Assembly: GCF_932526225.1 (NCBI RefSeq)
Contig: NC_064045.1
Span: 4,474,498 to 4,538,497, forward strand
Origin: Nematostella vectensis
Lineage: Eukaryota > Cnidaria > Anthozoa > Actiniaria > Edwardsiidae
DNA length: 64,000 bases
Direction: 5' to 3'
The notes beneath the pieces were generated by a model, which ran no database searches, was not told where the DNA came from, and worked only from the letters and a program-made list of their open reading frames with translations. How positions within the stretch are numbered: the first letter of the stretch is position 1; each line of letters begins with the position of its first letter. The position numbers were made by a program, and so were the translations under genes. Below are positions 1-11,900 of this stretch, one piece after another.

Positions 1-345
1 GGTGGGCTTGGCTGTCACGTGACAAAGTGATTGACAGGTTTTTGACAAAGTGATTGACAGGTTCTTGACAAAGTGATTGACAGGTGGGCTTGGCTATCAC
101 GTGACAAAGTGATTGACAGGTTTTTTACAAAGTGATTGACAGGTGGGCGTGGCCGTCACGTGACAAAGTAATTGACAGGTTTTTTACAAAGTGATTGACA
201 GGTGGGCGTGGCTATCACGTGACAAAGTGATTGATAGGTTTTTTACAAAGTGATTGACAGGTGGGCGTGGCTATCACGTGACAAAGTGATTGACAGGTGG
301 GCTTGGCTATCACGTGACAAAGTGATTGACGGGTGGGCTTGGTCG
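1..345. repeat. E-box-bearing composite tandem array
   Basis: Two modules alternate: one of about 36 bp that contains CACGTG and one of about 23 bp (GTGATTGACAGG followed by a T run). CACGTG falls at 16, 98, 157, 216, 275 and 311, giving spacings of 82, 59, 59, 59 and 36 bp, which are sums of the two module lengths. The array is cut by the left window edge, so its full size is unknown. Short open frames through it are products of the repeat and not genes. Confidence 0.9.
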
Positions 346-540
346 TGCAAGAGATCTCTGGCAAACTCGCGCATGCGCAGGTCGCGAGGCTTGGCGGAGG
401 TGTGCGGAGACTTTTGCGCCATTTTGGAATGAAATTTGGGGAGATCAAAAAGTTGCGCCAGCTGCGCCAAAACCCTACTACTTAAAGTTTATAACCTTTT
501 ATAGCTTTCGCTAACGCAAAGGGGGGATGGTGTACCCTGG

Positions 541-1170
541 CTAGAGGCGGCGCATATAGCCAGGGGCCTGCTTGGATCTTAACGCAGGCAAGGCGGCGGC
601 CTGAAAGAGCTGTAAGGATGGCAGGGCCGCAATGTCGCCAGATACCAAGTTCCAAGTTCTTATTGTTCTTGGTATGAAGGACATGCCAAACGCATTTACG
701 TTTGCTTGCAACTGTCTATAGCTTATATCTGTCCTTCTGGATGTTCTTGTGTTCTCTTGGATGCTTGTCGGGAATGGAATTTTGACTATGTTGTTTTTGA
801 TCTTAAAAAACATTGATAGTTGCAGCATGAGGCGTCTTGTTTCCAGAGTGTCCCAACCTAGAGACTCAACCATTTCTGTAGTGCTGGCTTTATAATTGTA
901 GTTGGAAGTTACAAATCGCGCGGCGCTTTTTTGTACCTGCTCGAGGAGGGAAACATCCTTGGTGGTGTACGGATTCCACACAGCGGCGGCATATTCAAGT
1001 TTAGGCCTGACTAATGTCATATAGGCACGTTCTTTAACCTCTCTTGAGCATGGTTTAAGGGTTCTCCTGATTATACCTAGTGAACTGCTAGCACTGCTTG
1101 CGATCTTAGAGCAGTGGCTCCCCCATCGTAGGTCGCGAGAACAGCGCACGCCCAGATAATCATGGGAGTC
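541..1170 (-). mobile_element. 5'-truncated non-LTR retrotransposon, reverse transcriptase C-terminal end
   Basis: A minus-strand frame of about 205 codons ends in a normal stop at 541. It carries motifs typical of the thumb and post-thumb region of LINE reverse transcriptases: YLGV near the start, then LVRPKLEYAAAVWNPY, LEQVQKSAARFV, and W/L-rich spacing followed by a terminal NAFGMSFIPRTIRTWN block. The catalytic part that would lie at higher coordinates is missing, since the frame loses similarity near 1170, as expected for a 5'-truncated LINE insertion. The surviving frame has no internal stop, so the copy may be fairly young. The family looks CR1/Jockey-like; the exact clade cannot be set by eye. 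Confidence 0.8.
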
Positions 1171-1175
1171 AATAA

Positions 1176-1465
1176 AAAAGAATATTTATTTTACCCAATT
1201 AATTATTAGGAAGAGAATTAAACTTATGATCCATAGCAATTATAAGGTGGTACTTATTTTGGGGGCGTTTTAAGGCGCCGGAATACGTTCTAAACGACGT
1301 TCTTAAATTTTAGCGTATATAAGAATATTTATATTACCCAATTAATTATTAGGAATAAGAGAATTACACTTATGATCCATAGCAATTATAAAGTGGTACT
1401 ATGAGTACAATTTGATTCTGCATTTTAGAACGCATCTGGACTAAAATAGAAACTTTGCTCTGCTG
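1176..1465. repeat. Dispersed AT-rich repeat, internally duplicated
   Basis: A block of about 75 bp (AAGAATATTTAT then CCCAATTAATTATTAGGAA and a CATAGCAATTATAA segment) occurs twice, near 1176 and 1321. The whole stretch is closely related to 39595-39815 inside the last intron of receptor gene B, including the shared GAGTACAATTTGATTCTGCA segment. It lies directly behind the LINE fragment and could be part of its history. No coding capacity was seen. Confidence 0.7.
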
Positions 1466-2808
1466 TCTGAGCCTCGGCATGTTCTTAGCATGTTTTTAAA
1501 ATTTGGTGAAATCTCAGGCTGGACGTTTTTATAAAGAAAGGTTCTTATAAAAAAAAAGAGTGTACCACTTTATATAAGAGGTTGGCCCATAGCGTTTGTT
1601 TGGAAGAATGGACTAATTTTTTAAAGCTATCGTTCAAGAGGGGAATGCCTCCTCTGAATTTTGTTTTGTACTAGCCCGCGTAGCAAGTGCTCGCTATCTT
1701 TTTTGCAGAAACTCCACGGGAAACGCTTGCTGGCTACGCAGACTAGTTTTGTACCGTCTCAACCATATTCCTACCGTGCATCCCTCCGGCAAGTCAACCT
1801 TCTTATTCAAAAATAAAAATACCAATCTCAGTACCGCTTCGTCTTAGGCATAGACAACAAATCCTTAATCCTTTCCTAATCTTTTTTAAAAACAAAGGAT
1901 TACCGTTTATTAAGTTTCGATGGTCCGAGGGGATGCGTTCATTAGATAGGAAAGAATCATTAGAAAGGGGCGTTCTTTACAAACTATGAAAATGTAACAA
2001 ATCCAACAGGCCTGTAACCAATCTCAAAATTTCACCGAGGCAAAGCTAGCCACTGGATGATAAATCCAACAAAAGCAGGTGTTTTATCTCATACTTTACT
2101 CTCATACTAATTGTGAAACACTAAACATCAAAATTTTACCGCCCCCTCCCCCCCCCCCCCCCCCCCCTCCGAGTGCCCCATTTGCCTGTGGCTGGCTACG
2201 GCCCTGCCCAAGTGCAGTGGAATTCTAGTCTCAGCCAGGATCACATTTTTTTTAATTTTAGCCTGCGTAACGCCACTCGCTTACCGGTGTTGATTAAGTA
2301 AGAAGGCAATCAAATTACCATTTATATTTCCAGAATTCCTATGTTGTTTGTTTTTCGTTCGAGTCGAAGTCGCCCTGCAGTTTTTTTGCCGCAACTGAGG
2401 CAAACCGGCTATGCCATGCTGACGAGTCCTAATAAGGACGAAACAGCTGTCCATGGTTGCCGAACTGCACGGGTAATAGACTGTGCTAGCGTCCCGTCTT
2501 GGCCCGACTGGTGCCAATGTGAGTATGCTGGGTGTATGCTAGTGTGCTTTAGTCCGTTTTTAAGCTGGCAGGGGGGGGGAGAGCGGGGAGGGGAAGGGCG
2601 TTTATTAGAGAAGGGCGTTCATTACAAACTTGTAAGCTTAGGGGGGCGTTCATTAGATCAAAGGCTTTCTTTAGATAGGGGGCGTTTATTAGGTCATTTA
2701 CGGTAGTTAGAAAATCTCCAAACTTTTCGATCGTTTTGTGTTGTCGCGCCCTTTTTCAAAAGTTCAATAGAATCGGCCGCATTGCGTAGTGGGAAGGCCT
2801 TGTGTAGA
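1466..2808. other. Intergenic DNA with simple and transposon-end sequence
   Basis: No gene is supported here. It holds a poly-C tract near 2148-2168 followed by a short hAT-like terminus (GGCTGGCTACGGCCCTG, about 2190-2208), and two related patches rich in GGCGTTCATTAG-type motifs near 1925-1975 and 2595-2700. The ORF at 2341-2706 crosses these low-complexity patches and shows no family features. Confidence 0.6.
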
Positions 2809-2843
2809 CACGTGACGTCATATCTTCCATGTCCGCCATATTG
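2809..2843 (+). promoter_or_regulatory. Probable GW182 promoter: E-box/CRE and YY1-like site
   Basis: About 90-120 bp upstream of the first coding ATG is CACGTGACGTCA (2809-2820), an E-box overlapping the full palindromic CRE TGACGTCA. It is followed by CCGCCATATTG (2833-2843), which resembles YY1 sites found at transcription starts of TATA-less animal genes. No TATA box is visible. The assignment rests on motif and position only. Confidence 0.5.
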
Positions 2844-2930
2844 ATTTGGAAGCGCTTGGGGACTCCATGTAACGTAAATCCTAAGTTTGGATAAAGATTT
2901 TCGTATCTATATGAGGTGCACGGCTAAAAA

Positions 2931-5900
2931 ATGCCAAAGGATGATAAAAAGGAGTTCTTAAAGTCACTAGGAGTGGACACTTTATCGTCAGAAAGTACGT
3001 CGATGGGCACGTTTTGGGCTATTTATTTTCGCTGGTTCTAATAGAATGTAGAGGGCAAAATGGGCAGACAGGAAGAACGACTTGATTTGCAAGCAATCTT
3101 AGCTCTCATACAATGGGCAAATACTTGCTACCAGTTGCCATAGCTTACGGTGTTTTCTGGTTGAGTCATTAAGAATTCTAATGACGGTTTTAAATTTCCT
3201 TAGATGATATAAAAAGAGCGTACAAGAAAATTGCTCTACAATGCCATCCAGATAAGGTAAGGTGTTAGAAACCTGTATTTCGAACGCACGCGTTTTATAC
3301 TCTCTACACCATAACTTGAGTACCGAATGACCCCTTTTTATTCTGTGTTTTTTTTTTATGTCCAAACCATAGAGTGAGCCACATTATCTTTCTTTGTAAA
3401 CCAGTGTTTATGGTTTGATAACAGCATCGCGTAGATAGACTTACTCGACGTAGTTGTATATGGTGTCATTTGTATTTTGTAGAATCCTAGCGATACTTCG
3501 GCGCGAAAACAGTTCGAAGAAGTCAGTAAAGCATTCGAATACTTAGTCCATGGTAAGTTCGAACGATCTTCCTTTTTTTTCACACAAGGTGAAAGTGTTT
3601 TGATTCAACAATTTTGGAACTTGTATATTTAATTCCATAATATAAGCCATGTTGATGTCTCACGCAAAATATTCGAAACTGATTTGTTCGTTTTGTTATT
3701 GTTTAGATGGAATCAATGATAGTTTGAAAGACTATGACAAGGTAATTGTCCTTATTTTCTTGACCACCATGATATTACATTCAGTGTTCAAGATTTGTTT
3801 AAAATGATTCCTAATTTCGCCCTTAGAAAACAAAGACCTTTAAGTATATTCTAAAATCTTCAATGGTGATGCTTGTATTTTTGTAGGTTTTCTTCGACTT
3901 TCTTAGAGACATCTTATTCGGTAAGTTTCTAAACTCATGCCCTGTATTGTATATCTATAGACTGACGGTATGAAATTTAACTTCTAAACCGCCTGAAAGC
4001 TTACAATTCAAACACAATTGTAATCAAGTAGAGACGTTTTGTTATAGAAACGTTGAACACATTCGATACCAATTTTCTTTCACTTAATTCCATGATCACT
4101 CATTTCATTTGTTTTCATTGATCTTCTACAAGAAAGCATGTACCCCTACCTCCCTGTTAATTTTTTTATGTGCTGTAATTTTTACACAATGAAAATGTTT
4201 TATAAACATGAGCTGTTACTAATTTCATGTTGGCAAATTACCATAGTTATTCAGTAAACAGCGAAGCTATTTATAAAAATTTGGGAAATGTTTTTTGTTG
4301 CTTTTTTATTATTTAAGTTGTAAAAAAAAGTTACCTAAAGACTACTGCACCATGTTGGTGCATTGCTGGGGGAGGTGGGGGGTCTGGTCATTTCTACAAT
4401 AACTAAATGTAACCTAAAAATACTCATCTTTCAAACTTCAAGTATTAGACCTCATAAACAGTCCATTTATTATCTTCCTTGAATTTTATGTACTCTCTTC
4501 TGTCCTTCTGAAGATAACTTTACTTTTTTAAATAAAATTCCACGCAATGAGTGGTCTCCACTCAATGGTTTTCCTCGCAGTAAATGTGTGTGGACCCCAC
4601 TCAGAACCCACTCTGAAACCACGCCGAATCCACACTGGAAAATGTTAAAATACTTTCAGTTTGTACTGTACATTCCATTTGTTTTGGTGCTTGATATGGT
4701 CATCGGCATAGATTGATTTGTGGCTTGGTGCTCTGGATATCCTGCATGCTTTGTAGCAGTCTGCCTGGGTTTTAGACAGCTACAGTACAACATTATAGAT
4801 TTACCTATAATTATTTCTAAAAAAAATGTATTGACAGAAAAACAAAAGGCGGAAAAACCTATTACGGAAACCATGATCTTGTTGAGTATTCCATCGTTAT
4901 TAACCAACTTTTTCTCTCAGGTTCAGATGGAGCAAGTGATTTCTTTACTTATTTCTGTGGCTCAAAGCAACATTCTTGTATATCTACGGATACAGACCCA
5001 GATTTCAGGTAATGGTGTGAAGACATTTCTGTGTTTTATTAGAAACTGCTATATGCAGTTTAGTATGTATCAGACTGTAAGAACTGCATTCCAATTGGTT
5101 CTTTAATATGTGTGTTAGGCTGTATGTACTGAAACTTGGGGTGGTACTGTAGGGCTAGTGTCTCACACATCTTTGAGTGTTTAGCTGTAAGTACTGAAAC
5201 TTTAGGTGGTAGCACATAGCTAATGCTTCTAGCACGTCTGTGTGTGTTAACCTGGGCTGTAAGTACTGAAACGTAGGTAGGCACTACATAGCCTACATAA
5301 CCTGGCCTGCAAGTACTGAAACATAGGTAGGCACTACATAGGGTCAGTACGCAACTCTTACAAGCTGCAATTTGATTGGGCAAATGAACAATATCCATAC
5401 CTCGACACAAAGAGCGAGAAGAATAGAGACAAAGCAGCTGCGTACTTACTCACTACATGGCCAATGTCAGCAAGTCTGTGTGTGTTAGACTGTCAGCATG
5501 TAAGGGTAAACATGGTACCCCAGGGCCTGTATCCCCCATATGTGTAGGTTAGGCTGTCCGGATAGAACCACATGGCAGGCTATCATTGGTTGTTTCCATT
5601 TGTGTATATGCGGTACTGACAAGGAAGGTTAAGCTGTAAGGGTCGTACCACGCCCAGTCCTCCCATAGGATCTATGTGTGTTAGTATATGCCATGCTGTC
5701 AATAGGGAAAGTACCACAAGTTCCTACTGGTTCTTTTATATCATCATTACAGGCTTTCACATCCTTACCCCAGAAGATGAAGGAGTCAGAGTCCTCAATG
5801 TTGAGAGTTAGAATTTTATATCCCCTGAAAAAAAAAACAGTTGATAAGTTTCCTGTTGCTTGATATGCAAAGCAGATACCACTCACAGATAGTATGGCAG

Positions 5901-8900
5901 TGCTCTTATCTGTTCACTCTGTGTTTATCTTAAGTTCTTAAGTCGCCTATAACTTAAAAAAATATAGCATCCAACAACTCTCTATGACATATACCTAGAT
6001 ATTCATATCAGCTACCTCTTTTTGTGTCATATAAACAAGTCTGTTTAAACAGGGCTTCTGGAATTATTTGGCTTTCTCCGCATAATCCACTAATTTCCGC
6101 GTAATCCCACATAATTTGGCTAAATTTTGAAAGACAAAACATTTAAGTGCACAGCTTATGTGTTTTTTTTTATTTCTCTTTAAAAAAAACATATATTCTT
6201 CGTAAGAGTGCGATATTTCGAACTGAACTTCGAAAACTAATAAAATGACTAGGCGTTCTTTGCTAAACTGTGAAGGCCTAGGACTAATAATAAAATACCT
6301 TTTTTAATTGGCTGGTGGCTAGGAGCCAATGAAAACTCGCCTAAGATATTTTCGCGCAAAAATAAACCTTTTCAAGTTATTTCGTGCTTTCAGTACGAAA
6401 TGTAGTTTGGGCATAACAGTTGATTTTCCGTGTAATTTAGCGCATAATTCAGTAAAGAATCCCGCAAAATTTTGATTTTTAAAGAAAAATTATTGCAAAA
6501 TTAGCGCGTAATGGTTGATTTTCCACATAATTTAGCACGTAATTTAGCAAAGAATACCGCGTAATTTTGAGTTTTTTTTCACGTAATTCCAGAAGCCCTG
6601 TTTAAAGGAAATTATTATGGTCATAAATGACATAAATACCAATTGTATTATGACATAAATACCAATTGTCTTATATTTATAGTGAGATGCCTACTTACAA
6701 ATTTTAGACTGTTGCTTCAGGATGTTTTGTAACTCTTGTATAACATGCCACTATTGGTTCAGTATTTATGATGTTTCATAACTGATTCTTATTTGTTGGA
6801 CTCAGCACCTTATAGGTGTACATGATAAACTAACCAACCAACATTTTGTGATTTTCCAGATATCAAGATGACGATGAAGAGGAAGATATTGATGGAGAGC
6901 AAGAGCTTGAGAGTTTACTGGAAATTGTTAAGGTACCCTCAAAAGAATTACTGCCTAAACCATGTCATGTTAAGCTAATTATTTTGTTGCTAACTTTGAG
7001 CCTCCCCTAGCTGTTATGTTTAGCCACTACCCTGAATTATTGTTGTGTTTTGCATAGAAGACAACTTGTTAACTTGCTTACAACCAAATAAAATTTAAAA
7101 TCTAGTTACATATGCAGTCACTTGCTTGCTGTAAGTTTGAACCCTGCCCTAGCTTTGCCATCCTTGTATACTAGCCTGTTTTGTGGCATATTGTCTTTTT
7201 CGTAACTTTCAATTTTATGTTTTTTAGAACCGAAGAAAAAGAGGGAAGCCTGTTCCTGATGAGTTTCATGAAGAAAAAGTAAAAACATGGATAAAATTAG
7301 TTGGACCCATCCCCCCCAACACCAACACAACTTTACATATGGATCAGTTGATTGAATATTTTGTTTAATTTGTATTAAGTTTGAAAAATATTCAAAGTGT
7401 TAAGACTTCTAGCCAACAGTACTCTTTGCCAAATGTCATTTTTACCTTAAAATTGATAAACAATACTCCTTTTATTTTCAGCTGCAGGAACTTAAAACTA
7501 GGCTTTCACAGCATAAAGAGGATATGAAAAAGGATGGGTCGAAAAAGGTGCTTATACATATCAAAATCAGCTAATGTTGTATTATCTATTAGCATTATTC
7601 AATGTGAATGCATGCAATTAAAGATAAAACAACCCACTAGGACTTTTGCATTAATTGGCATTGAATATGGCTCATAGATTATAACTTAATAACATTTGAG
7701 CTTTGCCTCCAGTTAAGGTAATTCCCCTGCTTTGCACAGTGCACGCTTCTCTGCATATCAGTGCACACTCTTTTTCCTTCAAAAATGATGCATAAAGCTT
7801 GCATGCGAAAGATAAATTCCCCTATTTCAGCGACAAATGCCTAGAAAAAGTCACTCTCTAGCGCTAAATGGAAAATGTTTGCATTATTACAGTTTCTGAA
7901 AGAGCATGGGCACCCCATCCTTTTATTTCATAATTCCACTTCATATATCCTAAACAGTAAATAGACAAACTATGAAAGAAATTCTATATGACAAATTTTA
8001 TTTCAGGGGAATGACCTTAAATAAATTTAATGACAGTTAGAACTCAAAAGATCCTCTTATTAATGAGGAAACTAGCTTTAAATGAGAAGTTTTCAAAGTT
8101 CCAAAAAAATTATTCAATATATTTTCTGTAAATTATAACTTAAAAGTAAGTGCAATGTTGTAGGTGCCCTTATATTAACAGCATTCCACTGTACTAATAC
8201 TACATAAAGTAACATTTTTTTGTTATTATAATTGCGATCCAAAACTTTATTCCAAATACCCTTTATATGACTGACTTACCACCAAAGTAGTAGTGTAGAG
8301 AAATAGGTCACTATAAAACGAGGTGTTCATAATATTTCCCTGAAATTAATGTTCTAATCAATGCATGTGTATTGCTCTATGTATTAAGCCCAATAATGAT
8401 GATCAAACAATAAAGGGATTATAATAACTAATTATCATACTTGATGCTCACTTGACCATGAGCAGAATTGATTATATCTCCCAAACATGAGCATTATTCA
8501 AGCAGAAAGTAATGTGTTACTCATAAATGTCTGAAAAGTGTGTTTTGTCTTCTGCCATAATCTAAATTAGACCCTGATCATTAATTCCTTGTTAGAAATA
8601 TGTTGATATGAGTGATTGGATTGATGAGGTGGGTGCTATATGCCATTTCTAGATAACCTTAATTTGTTTTATTGCTAATTTAAATCCTTTTGAACAGCAG
8701 GCTGTGAAGAAAGGAAAAGCTGTATCTGTACCAGTAGCTAAGGTGAGAAGCCAATTCAAGAAAGTTTTCCCAGTGATGTTGCAGGTTGAATTCCAGAACA
8801 CATAACTAGCATTTTTGACTCACTGAATCTTTATCAAGCAGACAAAATACAAAAATTGAAATAAATTGTGCTAATACAGTTATTGGCACGGTGTTAGAAA

Positions 8901-11900
8901 TTATAAAACACAGTTATCAGTCTAGTTAAGTTTTTATTATCAAACATACCACAGTCTCAATCATTTCATTACTATCATAACTCCAGACACCTGCCAATTT
9001 TTACTTATCATTAATCAAATTGACAACTTCTCTTTTCACCATTTATTTATAATTCTCTTGTCTAAGCTTTGTCTTGAATGTTATCATTATATTGTCAGTG
9101 ACCATAAATCCATCCATGTACTGAACCAAAAGATTACTGAATTGTTCTTTGCGTAAAGTATGCACCATTTGCAAAGATATGTGCTGCATGCTTATTTGAT
9201 GAACATTACTCCTCTTGTTTCAGCCTAAACCTAAGAGCAAAAAACAACTATTGGCTGAACAGCGAAGAAGGGCTAAGGTACAAGGATCAAGGCATATATT
9301 TTATTAGGCTATAAAAAAGTATTTTATTGCTGCCTAAAAAACTATTTAAAAATGTCTGTGTATTTAAAATCTCATTAACCAATTAAAAAAGAAAGTATTT
9401 GATTGCCTAGAACAGCTATAAAAATGAAAATGTATTAAAAACCCCATTAACTTAATTAAAAGCATAGTTCTCAATGAATATAGCCCAAATATAAATGAAT
9501 TAGAAGTATTTGAAAATTTAAAAAATTCTTTTAAAATGTATATTTTCGTAATGCTTTTGTACTTTAATAGAGCCAAGAATAAAAACTTTGGGAGAATGAA
9601 TAAGTCTTTGTCACTATTTGAATTATGTACCTAAAGAAACTTTTGTAAGACACTTGAACCAAACTTATTCATTCTTTTTCAGGAAATGGAGCAGATTGCT
9701 ATGGAACTTGAAGAGAAAAGAAAAGAAGAAGAGGAAAAAGAGAAGCAAAGAAAACAGGTGGGTGTGATGTTGCCCCTTAATCAAGATTTAGTTTTTGATG
9801 CTTCCTGTTGAATCAATGTGTTCTTTTTATCAGCTGGAGGTTGAAAAACAGAAGAGATTGGAAGAGGAAAGAATCAGATCACAGAATGAGGAACGTAAAC
9901 GAAGGGAAAGGTATGAAACAAGATATTTGCTTTGAATATCAGTTGGAATTAAACAATACTATTTGCGCTGTCATAAAAGATGTTTCAATGCTTGAGAAAT
10001 TATCCTGAATAGCCTATTTGAAATCATCAGAAAAAGTCTTTCAGGAAAAAAGTCTCAACCGATTTTCCAACATCCAACCCATGAAAAACCACAAACTGTG
10101 GTTTGTTAATGATGCAAAGTTTGAGTGACAGAAGCCAGATGCTGTTTAGCAGCCAGCAGTTGTTATGGAGATCACACAGAAATTTGTAAAATACCACAAG
10201 TTTTGCTCATCAAAAACCGATAGTATTGATATCACAATGATGTAGCGCAGACATCACACTGACGTATTGTCTTGTCATTCAGAGAGCAAAAGGAGCGAGA
10301 AAAACAACAAAAGCTGGATATGGAAAAAGAGGAGCGTCGTCGGAGACAGCAGGAAGAAGAAAAGAAACGAAGGGAAGAGGAGGAGAAGCGCAAGAAAGTG
10401 GAAAAAGAAAAACAGGAGCGAGAGAAGGCGGCAAAGAAGGTAAACATGTTTATGGTTTTTCCATGCTAGACTCTTCATAGATGTGATCATGTTAATGGAA
10501 TCATTACCTAATTCTGTGCATTTCTGTATTTTAGGCTGCTTTGCAAGCTGCTAAAGGTAAAGAGTTTGTTTTTAACTTCTACTTGTCATCCAATTGATGG
10601 ACTGATGCTTAACCCCACTCTTGCTCTCAAAAGCTCTCAAAATTTAACCAAGATTAGTCCATTGTTTGATCATTGCACTTTGTTTTCGTTTTCTCCTCAC
10701 AACAGTATTTACTTTCTTATAGAAAAAGAGGAGCAAGCAAAAGCGGCTTCTAAAAACCAGGTTTGTTGTTAAAGGATACGCTCTCCATTGCCTGATAATT
10801 CCCGCTGAAAATTCCCATAAGCTTTCCAATGCTTGATAAATTCCTGTCTTTTGTTGTTCTGTACAGTTTGTTTGTGAACGTTGAGCAATATGATTAAGAG
10901 AGTAGTCCACCGCAAAATATTGTTTACCACATCAATTTTCATAGTTTTATATAGCGTTAGGTTATAGATTTGGATATGTGTTGAAATTAAGTTGATACTG
11001 ATGGCACTGCCTTTTTCAAAGTTTGTGTACAGGGATGCTATGCAGTTGAAATTGACAACGAACATCTTAGGAAAAAATTTGCTTTTTAAAGAATTAAGAT
11101 TTAGCTTAGGAAAAAATTTGCTTTTTAAAGAATTAAGATTTAGCTTTTAAAGCTTCCAATAACTTTTTTTGTGTGGAAACACATCACTAGTGGCATAATT
11201 ATCTCTAAAATGACTGAAAAAACAAAGCTTTTGATGCCTATTTATAAAAGCTTGTTAATATGTCTTCAGCATTCAATTCATTGTTTCAGAATATTAAGAG
11301 ACAGCAGCAGCAACAAAGGACAGATCAACAACAGTACCCTCGTGAAATCCCTCCTCGCTTTCAAAAGATGAAGAGACAGCAACAACAACAGCAACTTCAG
11401 ACACCCAACCTCCCCCCTCCTGCACCTACAGGTTCTCCTGCACAGCTAAACAAATTCCAGTCAAAACCTCAACAGCAACCAGGTAGAGTATCCAAGTTAT
11501 GTGAAAAAGAACTGATGAAAAAAAATACAGTACATCTATTTCAAATAAGGTTGTACTCGTAGAATCTAAGTGTCGTAACCCGCAGTGCTTTATGGGTATT
11601 TAATTAGTAAATAAATAAGTGTGAAAACAATGACAGGTTTAAAAAAGCTTTTGCATTCTTGGTTATGTACATCTTAATGTTAACATGGCGTTCAGAGACC
11701 AAGATTCAGCCATTTATACGTTACCCATGAACCACTGCGAGCTACGATACATTGATTCTTGGGTGCACCGTTAATCGAAAAAGGTGTATATGTATACAAT
11801 TGCTACCGACTCAATGCATGCTTATTGTTTTTCGTGGGAGAAAGGTGCTTCTATTTAAACTAAATTTGTTAATAACATATATAAAAAATTGTTTCAAAAT

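Noticed and set aside
10232-10490. Minus-strand Ser/Phe- and Leu-rich ORFs
   Set aside because: Shadows of the K/E-rich GW182 coiled-coil exon at 10283-10439.
2931-11482. Separate J-domain protein gene ending before GW182
   Set aside because: Every exon from 2931 to 11482 keeps phase with the next and none ends in a usable stop plus poly(A) signal, and the YPREIPPRF exon belongs to GW182. A single gene is simpler, though transcripts should confirm.
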